This document shows, one piece after another, positions 58,241 through 64,000 of a stretch of DNA of 64,000 nt. The DNA comes from Saccharospirillaceae bacterium. Lineage in GTDB: Bacteria > Pseudomonadota > Gammaproteobacteria > Pseudomonadales > Oceanobacteraceae. Under the pieces are notes generated by a model. The model was not told the origin of the DNA. It was given only the letters and a program-made list of their open reading frames with translations, and ran no database searches. Each line of letters begins with the position of its first letter. Position 1 is the stretch's first letter. The stretch lies in assembly GCA_021208685.1 (NCBI GenBank), contig JAJOJJ010000042.1:1-64000 (forward strand), given 5' to 3'. The translations under genes were made by a program, and so were the position numbers.

Positions 58241-58762
58241 ATGTTCGGTGAATTGTACGAACCGGTATATCTGTTCATGGAACGTGGAGGCGATGTCCTC
58301 TACGCCATCTTCGGATTGATTTTTATCCTCTGGTTACTGGTACTCGAACGCGCCGCTTATTTTATGTTCTCGTACCGCACAGAACTGGCTGCTGCGGTGC
58401 AGGAATGGGAAGCGCGCAGCGAACGCCGCTCCTGGCAGGCTCATCAGATCCGTCAGGATCTGATCAGCCAGCTGAACATTAATTTAAGCGCCAATATGAG
58501 CACCATCAAAATGGTGATTGGTCTGGCGCCTCTGTTCGGCCTGCTGGGAACCGTAACCGGTATGATTGAAGTATTTGATGTGATGGCATTTCTGGGTAAC
58601 GGCAGTCCTAAAGCAATGGCTTCCGGTATTTCCAAAGCCACCATTCCAACCATGGCCGGGATGGTCGGTGCACTGACCGGGGTATTTGCCCAGTCACTGC
58701 TCGAGCGTTTTATCAAGCGTGAAAAAATTCGCCTTGAAGACCAGTTAACTTTTGACCACTAA
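58241..58762 (+). CDS. exbB: ExbB proton-channel subunit
   Basis: The 173-residue MotA/TolQ/ExbB-family protein has three membrane helices (about 18-36, 88-112, 130-152) and the family core GLAPLFGLLGTVTGMIEVFDVM and SGISKATIPTMAGMVGALTG. It is the short ExbB2-like subunit that, with ExbD, uses the proton gradient to drive TonB. Located between ttpC and exbD in the same frame of short gaps. Confidence 0.93.
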   Translation: MFGELYEPVYLFMERGGDVLYAIFGLIFILWLLVLERAAYFMFSYRTELAAAVQEWEARSERRSWQAHQIRQDLISQLNINLSANMSTIKMVIGLAPLFGLLGTVTGMIEVFDVMAFLGNGSPKAMASGISKATIPTMAGMVGALTGVFAQSLLERFIKREKIRLEDQLTFDH

Positions 58763-58777
58763 TTCAGGACAACTATT

Positions 58778-59188
58778 ATGAGACGTGGTTTTTCGAATTT
58801 AACCCCGCAGGCAGAAGAAGGCGAAATCGACATCACGCCAATGCTGGACGTGGTATTTATTATGCTGATTTTCTTTATCGTAACGGCCTCGTTCGTTAAA
58901 GAATCCGGTATTGAAGTGAATCGTCCGGATGCCAGCACCGCGCAATCCAAACCGCGCGCGAATATCCTGATTGCCATTAATGACCAGGGTGAAATCTGGA
59001 TCAACAAACGCAAAGTTGATGAAAGTCAGGTTCGCGCCAACATCGAACGCATGCACGCTGAAAATCCACAGGGAACCGTGGTGATTCAGGCTGATGAAGA
59101 AGCCAAAACCCGCCAGTTGGTTGCGGTTATGGATGCAGCGCGTCAAGCCGGTGTGTACGACGTATCACTGGCGACTGAGGAGCAGTGA
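58778..59188 (+). CDS. exbD: ExbD energy-transducing subunit
   Basis: The 136-residue ExbD/TolR-family protein: short cytoplasmic N-terminus, one membrane helix with the essential Asp at position 24 (TPMLDVVFIMLIFFIVTASF), and a periplasmic domain (ANILIAINDQGEIWINKRKV, GTVVIQADEEAKTRQLVAVM). Its TGA overlaps the tonB start, so the two are translated together. Confidence 0.95.
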   Translation: MRRGFSNLTPQAEEGEIDITPMLDVVFIMLIFFIVTASFVKESGIEVNRPDASTAQSKPRANILIAINDQGEIWINKRKVDESQVRANIERMHAENPQGTVVIQADEEAKTRQLVAVMDAARQAGVYDVSLATEEQ

Positions 59189-59817
59189 TGATGCAATCCA
59201 GCTTGCTACGCTTCGGCGCTGCGCTGGCGGTTGCAGCCGTCGCCACCTTTGCGGTGTTCTGGATGATGCAAAGCCTGATCAGCAGCGGTGGCTCGGTGCT
59301 GAATGAGCAGGACTTTGGACGCATTCAGAGCTTCGTGATGGATAAACCCGACGACGAAGTCCGCACCAAAGAGCGCAAGCCACAGAAACCACCAACGCCA
59401 CCGGCGGAACCTCCTAAGCCGGATATGCCACGCCCGGATGTTGCTCAGGCAAGTACCGATGGTTTTGATATTGGCGGCTTTGATCTGGGCGCCGACCTGA
59501 ACGTTGATGCCGGTCTCGGTGGCGGCAGCGGTGACGGTGAATTTTTACCCATTGTAAAAGTTGCACCTAATTATCCGCGTCGTGCTGCCCAAAAAGGCAT
59601 TGAGGGATATGTGGTGGTGGAATTCACCGTGACCACACTGGGTACTGTGACCGATCCGCGGGTTATCGAAGCCGATCCTCCGGGCATCTTTGACCGTGAG
59701 GCAATGGCTGCAGTAACCAAATTTAAATACAAGCCAAAAATCGAAAACGGCAAAGCCGTTGAGGTTAAAGGCGTACGCAATATTATCCGCTTCGAGCTGG
59801 ATAAAAGCAGTAAGTAA
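59188..59817 (+). CDS. tonB: TonB family protein
   Basis: The 209-residue protein: membrane anchor at about 8-30, proline-rich spacer (QKPPTPPAEPPKPDMPRP) shorter than in E. coli TonB, a glycine/aspartate stretch, then the TonB C-terminal domain (KVAPNYPRRAAQKGIEGYVV, FDREAMAAVTKFKYKPKIE). The short spacer is typical of TonB2-type proteins. GAGGAG lies just before; ATG at 59188 or 59191 is most likely (the GTG at 59185 is also in frame). The partner receptor is probably the one at 51116. Confidence 0.92.
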   Translation: MMQSSLLRFGAALAVAAVATFAVFWMMQSLISSGGSVLNEQDFGRIQSFVMDKPDDEVRTKERKPQKPPTPPAEPPKPDMPRPDVAQASTDGFDIGGFDLGADLNVDAGLGGGSGDGEFLPIVKVAPNYPRRAAQKGIEGYVVVEFTVTTLGTVTDPRVIEADPPGIFDREAMAAVTKFKYKPKIENGKAVEVKGVRNIIRFELDKSSK

Positions 59818-59829
59818 CAGGAGTCCGTT

Positions 59830-61146
59830 ATGACCATTGTGCTAAAACATCCCGTTGCTGTATTGATGACTGCGCTGCTGGCGTATGGTGCAACGATGGT
59901 TGCACCAGCTGCGGTCTGGGCGCAGACCAAGCCGGAAGCTGAAGAACAAGAGCCTGCCGTTGACAAAAAGCGCGTGCGCCGCGCCCAGACTTTACGCCCG
60001 CATATCTATAAAAAGCTGGATGCTGCCCGGGCTCTGGCCGATGAGAAAAAATACAGCGAAGCGCTTGAAGAACTGAATGCAGTAGAAAAAATCAAACGCA
60101 ACAGCTATGAGCAGGCGATGACACATAACATGTTCGCTTATGTGTACTTTAATCAGGAAGATTATAAAAACGCCATTGTCGCTTATAAAAATGTGGTGGA
60201 AACCAAGAATATTCCGGAAAGTCTGGAGCAGACCACGCTGTACAGTCTGGCCAAGCTTTATATGATCCAGGAAGACTATAAGAATGCATTAACACAGCTG
60301 AATAAATGGTTTGCCATGGTTGAAAAACCGAATGCTGAAGCCTTTATTCTGCGTGCACAAATGCAATTCCAGCTGGAACAGTATCAGCAAGCGCTGCCGG
60401 ATGTGAAAAAAGCCATCGCCATGACCAAAGAGCAGGGCAACCAGCCAAAAGAAAACTGGTTGCTGCTGGAGCGTGCGGTGTATTACCAGAACAAAGATTT
60501 TAAAAATCTGGCGCGCTGTCTGCAGGATCTGTCGATCCTGTATCCTAAAGCTCAGTACTGGGTGCAACTGGCTGCAGTTTACAGTGAGCTGGGTCAGCCG
60601 CTGAAAGAACTGGCTGCGCTGGAAACCGCGCATGAGCAAGGACTGCTGAACAAAGAAAGCGAGCTGGTCAATCTGGCGCAGGCATTACTCGGACAGGAAA
60701 TTCCGTATAAAGCCGCTGCCATCCTTGAAGATGGTATGAAAGATAAAAAGATTGAATCCAGTGCCAAGAATCTTTCTTTGCTGGGTGATGCCTGGATGCT
60801 GGCGAAAGAATACGATAAAGCCATTATGGTTATGGCCAAGGCCGCTGAAGCCTCTCAGGCTGGTAAGGATTTCTACAAGCTGGCGCAGATTCATACCGAA
60901 CGTCAGGAATGGAAGCAGGCTCTGGCAAACGTCGATAAAGCACTGAAGCTTGGTGAGCTGCAGCAGCCATACTCGGCGCATATTCTCAAAGGCCTGATTC
61001 TCTTCAATCTGGATGATCTTGCCTATGCCCGTGACAGCTTTCAGCAGGCACAAAAATTTGCCGAAGCAGAAAAAATGGCTGATCAGTGGTTGCGTTATAT
61101 CGACGGTGAACAAAAACGCCGTGAGTATATGGCAGCGAATAACTGA
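59830..61146 (+). CDS. TPR protein of the TonB2-type operon
   Basis: The 438-residue protein: signal peptide (cut near VWAQ), then about nine TPR-like helical pairs (AEEKKYSEALEELNAVEKIK region, YVYFNQEDYKNAIVAYKNVV, KLYMIQEDYKNALTQLNKWF, AKEYDKAIMVMAKAAEAS). Such a periplasmic TPR protein closes many ttpC-exbB-exbD-tonB operons and may organise the complex; its role is not established. AGGAG precedes the ATG; a strong terminator follows. Confidence 0.87.
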   Translation: MTIVLKHPVAVLMTALLAYGATMVAPAAVWAQTKPEAEEQEPAVDKKRVRRAQTLRPHIYKKLDAARALADEKKYSEALEELNAVEKIKRNSYEQAMTHNMFAYVYFNQEDYKNAIVAYKNVVETKNIPESLEQTTLYSLAKLYMIQEDYKNALTQLNKWFAMVEKPNAEAFILRAQMQFQLEQYQQALPDVKKAIAMTKEQGNQPKENWLLLERAVYYQNKDFKNLARCLQDLSILYPKAQYWVQLAAVYSELGQPLKELAALETAHEQGLLNKESELVNLAQALLGQEIPYKAAAILEDGMKDKKIESSAKNLSLLGDAWMLAKEYDKAIMVMAKAAEASQAGKDFYKLAQIHTERQEWKQALANVDKALKLGELQQPYSAHILKGLILFNLDDLAYARDSFQQAQKFAEAEKMADQWLRYIDGEQKRREYMAANN

Positions 61147-61174
61147 ACTTTATTCAGTGCAGCTTAAGCAGAAT

Positions 61175-61207
61175 AAAAAAGCAGGGGCCAATGGCTCCTG
61201 CTTTTTT
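61175..61207. terminator. Intrinsic terminator
   Basis: AAAAAAGCAGGGGCC / GGCTCCTGCTTTTTT stem with one mismatch. It ends the TonB operon and can serve the convergent DUF4442 gene. Confidence 0.93.
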
Positions 61208-61300
61208 ATTGTCTGAAACTGCCTGCCGGGCGTTATAAGAAACAGGTTGTGTCGGTTCTGCGTCCGGTGTGGCTGATGTCTGAATGTTGCCGCTGTGCGG

Positions 61301-61810
61301 TTATTTCTTCTTCGGTGTCCACGCCCAGACCATGGTGGCTTTAACCGTTTCGGTACCGCTGCCATCGGTGATCACAACCGGCACTTCGATATCACCTTTC
61401 TCGGTATTTTTTACATACTCAAGCTGCTCATCACTGAAGCGGGCGACGGCTTTCATATCGCCACTGGCGCGTTTGAGGTATTCCAGCTGCATAGAGCGGA
61501 TCACAATAATGCGGTCATCCGGTACGCTCATGCCGGTCATAAAGCCTGTGGCGGATTCGGCCAGCAGGCCCATGGCGGCGGCGTGTACGCTGCCGATATG
61601 GTTTTGCACTTTCTTCTTGTTGCGCATCACAATCACGCATTCCTGCGGCGTCAGTTTTTCTACACGGGTTCCGGCAGTACCGGCGAAAGGGATCACCCGT
61701 CCCATCACCAGAGACAGGGCTTTAGCGCGCCAGGCCACCGGCAGTTTGTTGACAGTGCCGACGACGGTGCTGAGTCGGTTAGGGCGGTTTGCTTTATCTT
61801 TGTTTGCCAT
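61301..61810 (-). CDS. DUF4442 hotdog-fold protein, thioesterase-like
   Basis: The 169-residue single-hotdog protein of the DUF4442/PaaI-like group: KVQNHIGSVHAAAMGLLAES is the central helix with the conserved HxGxxHxxA pattern, followed by the strands IVIRSMQLEYLKRASGDMKA and TVKATMVWAW. Acyl-CoA thioesterase activity is plausible, but the family has no settled function. Monocistronic on the minus strand, divergent from the phosphatase gene. Confidence 0.85.
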   Translation of the reverse strand: MANKDKANRPNRLSTVVGTVNKLPVAWRAKALSLVMGRVIPFAGTAGTRVEKLTPQECVIVMRNKKKVQNHIGSVHAAAMGLLAESATGFMTGMSVPDDRIIVIRSMQLEYLKRASGDMKAVARFSDEQLEYVKNTEKGDIEVPVVITDGSGTETVKATMVWAWTPKKK

Positions 61811-61966
61811 AGCGGGGTTCTTCGGTGTTGGTGGTAAAGCCGCGCAGTCTAAAGTGGCTGGCCTGTGTTGAATATGGCCGAAATGACGCGCAGCCGCAGG
61901 GCGCAGTGGCCGTCAGTGTCCTTTCTGAATTAGTACATTTGTGCTGTTATTGGTGTTGCCATAAAA

Positions 61967-62000
61967 CCAAAACAAAGCTGTAACATGGTGCCACTATGCT
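61967..62000 (+). promoter_or_regulatory. Weak Pho-box-like promoter of the phosphatase
   Basis: CTGTAAC (61978-61984) is a good half-site, followed after exactly 10 nt by TATGCT (61995-62000). The upstream half-site at 61967-61973 is poor, but TTGCCAT lies one more 11-bp turn away at 61956-61962. The spacing repeats that of the two stronger sites. Confidence 0.35.
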
Positions 62001-62046
62001 GCGGCAGCTCTCACAATACTCTCACCGTGATTTTAAGGAGAAATCC

Positions 62047-63081
62047 ATGAACAAGATGATGCTTCCTGTGCTGCTGAGCAGTGTGGTTGCTGCTCAGGCA
62101 CTGGCCATGTCGAAAACCCCTGAGCCGCTGCCGGATGTTGGCACAGTTAACAAGACCGTTCGTTTTATAGCCATCGGCGATATGGGTACGGGAGGCGATG
62201 GCCAGTATAAAGTGGCTGCTGCACTGGAAACGGTATGCGCCGAGCGTGGCTGTGATTTTGCTATTGGTCTGGGTGATAACATCTATGAATCCGGTGTGGA
62301 TTCCGTATCCGATATTCAGTTTCAGACCAAATTTGAAGATCCGTATAAAAACCTGAATTTTCCCTTTTATATGACGCTGGGGAACCACGATAACTCCTGG
62401 TTATTCGGTGGTGATGGTCTGGATAACGATAAGGGCGATATTCAGGTGGATTATCACTATCAGCAGGATCGCCTCAGCAACAAATGGCAGATGCCGGCAC
62501 GTTACTACACATTCTCAGCACCGCTGAACGAAGAACAGCCGCTGATCAATTTCTTCTCTCTCGATTCCAATCCGCTGGCGGCGGTTGGTGACGCAGATGC
62601 AGAATTCTGGCAGTTGCCGTACAAGAAAACGCAGGCCGAGTGGCTTGACCGTGAACTGAAAAATGCCAAAGCTCCGTGGAAAATTGCCTTCGCGCACCAT
62701 CCGTATCTGTCGAACGGTAAGCACGGTAATGCCGGTCTGTACGATGGTTTTCCCGGTGCCGGTGTCGTGTATTACGACATGCTGAAAGATCATGTCTGCA
62801 ACAAAGTGGATGTAATGATTGCCGGTCATGACCATGACCTGCAGTTTCTCAAGCCCGTGGATAAATGTGGTAAAACCCTGCACATGGTATCCGGAGCGGG
62901 TGGTAAAGCCCGTGAATTCAAAGACGCCGGACGTAATGCTGCTTACTGGCAGCAGGACAATACCCTGGGCTTTTTCTACATTGAAATTTCCGGTGATGAA
63001 TTAAAAGCCACTTCCTACACGGTTGATAAAGTCAGTGGTGAGGTAACCCGCGCCTTTGATAAAACACTGAACCGTCAATAA
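62047..63081 (+). CDS. Secreted metallophosphoesterase, purple-acid-phosphatase-like
   Basis: The 344-residue exported protein (signal peptide cut near ALA-MS) has the binuclear metal motifs of acid phosphatase type 5-like enzymes: GDMGTGG, GLGDNIYESG, TLGNHDNS, AFAHHPYLSNG and AGHDHDLQ. It should hydrolyse phosphate monoesters in the periplasm or outside. The ATG at 62047 follows AAGGAG. A Pho-box-like site with matched -10 spacing stands about 40 nt ahead of the ATG, and the TonB system next to it hints at phosphate scavenging. Substrate range not predictable. Confidence 0.9.
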   Translation: MNKMMLPVLLSSVVAAQALAMSKTPEPLPDVGTVNKTVRFIAIGDMGTGGDGQYKVAAALETVCAERGCDFAIGLGDNIYESGVDSVSDIQFQTKFEDPYKNLNFPFYMTLGNHDNSWLFGGDGLDNDKGDIQVDYHYQQDRLSNKWQMPARYYTFSAPLNEEQPLINFFSLDSNPLAAVGDADAEFWQLPYKKTQAEWLDRELKNAKAPWKIAFAHHPYLSNGKHGNAGLYDGFPGAGVVYYDMLKDHVCNKVDVMIAGHDHDLQFLKPVDKCGKTLHMVSGAGGKAREFKDAGRNAAYWQQDNTLGFFYIEISGDELKATSYTVDKVSGEVTRAFDKTLNRQ

Positions 63082-63105
63082 CAGGTTCTGGTGCAATAAC
63101 CGCTT

Positions 63106-63141
63106 ATCCGCTGTCATTCCGGTGACAGCGGATTTTTTTTT
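63106..63141 (+). terminator. Intrinsic terminator
   Basis: ATCCGCTGTCA TTCCGG TGACAGCGGAT stem followed by eight or more T. Confidence 0.96.
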
Positions 63142-63394
63142 GTCCTGAACATCATCGGATTGCCGAATCATCAGAAGCAACCGTCAGCCATATAGCCGCA
63201 ATGCGTGACGCCGACCGCGGTGCAGTCAGCAGCAACATGGCGATGGATGGCCGTGTTCCGGGCAGACAGGTATCATCGCCCCCTGAAGAATGATTTCGCC
63301 ATGATAGAGTGTCAGAGCTGTGCGCTGTTATGAGCAAGTGCTGATCTGAGCGCACTCCATCGCCAATATGCGGGTATCCTCAGGTTAAAACGCT
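63142..63394. other. Intergenic region
   Basis: No gene supported. A 67-codon minus-strand frame at 63152-63355 has no ribosome site or family resemblance. This stretch should hold the promoter of the LysR gene. Confidence 0.5.
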
Positions 63395-64000
63395 ATGAAA
63401 ATTACTCTGGAAATGTGGCGCACCTTTGTTGCCACCGCTGAACAGGGCAGCACGATTAAAGCGGCAGACAGTTTGTGCAAAAGCCAGTCGGCGGTGGTGC
63501 ACAGTCTGAAAAAAATGGAAAGCCTGCTCAATCAGCCGCTGTTTCAGGTGCAGGGGCGTCAGTCACAGCTGACGCTGGCCGGTGAACAATTACTGGTGCA
63601 GGCCCGGTCTTTATTGGCCCGCGCCGAATCGCTGGAATTAAAAGCCACAGACAGCGCACTGGCGCAACGTCAGGAAATTGCTATCGCGGTGGATGTTCTG
63701 CTGCCACCCTCCTGCTGGTTACCACGACTGGCGCGGTTCAGTGCAGAAATGCCACAGGTATCGGTACAGATTTATGAAAGTGCATTATCCGGTGCTACGC
63801 AGCTGCTGGAGCAGGGACTGGTTGCGGTTGCCATTGCCAGCCAATTACCCCATGACATCCTGAGCGAGCCACTGCTGGTGGTGCGCAAACACTGTGTCAG
63901 TGGTTTATCGCATCCGCTGGCAGGGGTGGCGCAACTCAGCGATAGCGACCTTAAACAACATTGCCAGATTGTGTTGCGTGACAGCGGCAACGCTAACCGC
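63395..64000 (+). CDS. LysR-family regulator, 5' part (cut by window end)
   Basis: Open frame of 202 codons with no stop before the end of the window. It begins MKITLEMWRTFVATAEQGST, a LysR winged helix (KAADSLCKSQSAVVHSLKKM, FQVQGRQSQLTLAGEQLL), then the start of the effector domain (QEIAIAVDVLLPPSCWLPRL). Normal LysR length would be about 300 residues, so about a third lies beyond the window. Target unknown. Confidence 0.85.
   Translation, partial: MKITLEMWRTFVATAEQGSTIKAADSLCKSQSAVVHSLKKMESLLNQPLFQVQGRQSQLTLAGEQLLVQARSLLARAESLELKATDSALAQRQEIAIAVDVLLPPSCWLPRLARFSAEMPQVSVQIYESALSGATQLLEQGLVAVAIASQLPHDILSEPLLVVRKHCVSGLSHPLAGVAQLSDSDLKQHCQIVLRDSGNANR

Noticed and set aside
63152-63355. 67-codon minus-strand open frame
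   Set aside because: No ribosome site and no recognisable domain; it lies in the promoter region of the LysR gene.

Overview
The window looks like chromosome of a marine-type gammaproteobacterium. The set of a type III ornithine decarboxylase, a Vibrio TonB2-like energiser (DUF3450 protein, TtpC, ExbB, ExbD, TonB, TPR protein), a FadL-type porin, CcoG, and a surface operon whose proteins start with a signal peptide and an MQPLxES..L..VTGQ-like tag suggests the Oceanospirillales, for example a Thalassolituus/Oceanobacter relative. That placement is inference from gene content. No rRNA, tRNA, CRISPR array, integrase or transposase gene was seen.

Layout. 0.1-1.9 kb (minus): M48 peptidase with two YbjQ-type proteins. 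2.0-4.4 kb (plus): a three-gene cassette of a ZorA/MotA-like and a ZorB/MotB-like stator plus a small Cys-rich protein. 4.5-9.8 kb: Anbu-type proteasome-like protease, ferrochelatase, NYN protein, crotonase, zinc-ribbon rhomboid protease and partner. 9.8-13.7 kb: an intergenic stretch with REP-like repeats and a duplicated gene end, an ABC exporter, and ornithine decarboxylase. 13.8-17.0 kb: a four-gene envelope cassette built round a membrane-anchored PGRP-type amidase. 17.6-19.8 kb: an A+T-richer patch of orphan genes with an attC-like site, probably integron-cassette derived. 19.8-28.4 kb: mostly housekeeping and accessory enzymes, with a 167-bp MITE-like element. 28.4-32.7 kb: ccoG, a PAS-sigma54 activator and a DUF2333 gene, with a sigma54 promoter and a palindrome in front of ccoG.

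33.0-47.1 kb is one tight operon of secreted or surface proteins. Its central gene, about 8.3 kb, encodes a giant protein of C-type-lectin-like repeats, a LamG-like domain and Calx-beta-like repeats. It is split by a run of nine G; eight G would join the two halves in frame, so this is a candidate phase-variable locus or a sequencing error.

47.1-51 kb: LRR lipoprotein, LysR regulator and GAF/HD-GYP protein. 51.1-63.1 kb: TonB-dependent receptor, lipoprotein, the six-gene TonB energising operon, a DUF4442 thioesterase-like protein and a secreted acid-phosphatase-like metallophosphoesterase. Sites resembling PhoB boxes, each ending 10 nt before a -10-like hexamer, stand in front of the receptor, the energising operon and (weakly) the phosphatase. 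This suggests a phosphate-starvation system that cleaves or imports organic phosphate across the outer membrane. The window ends inside a LysR-type regulator.
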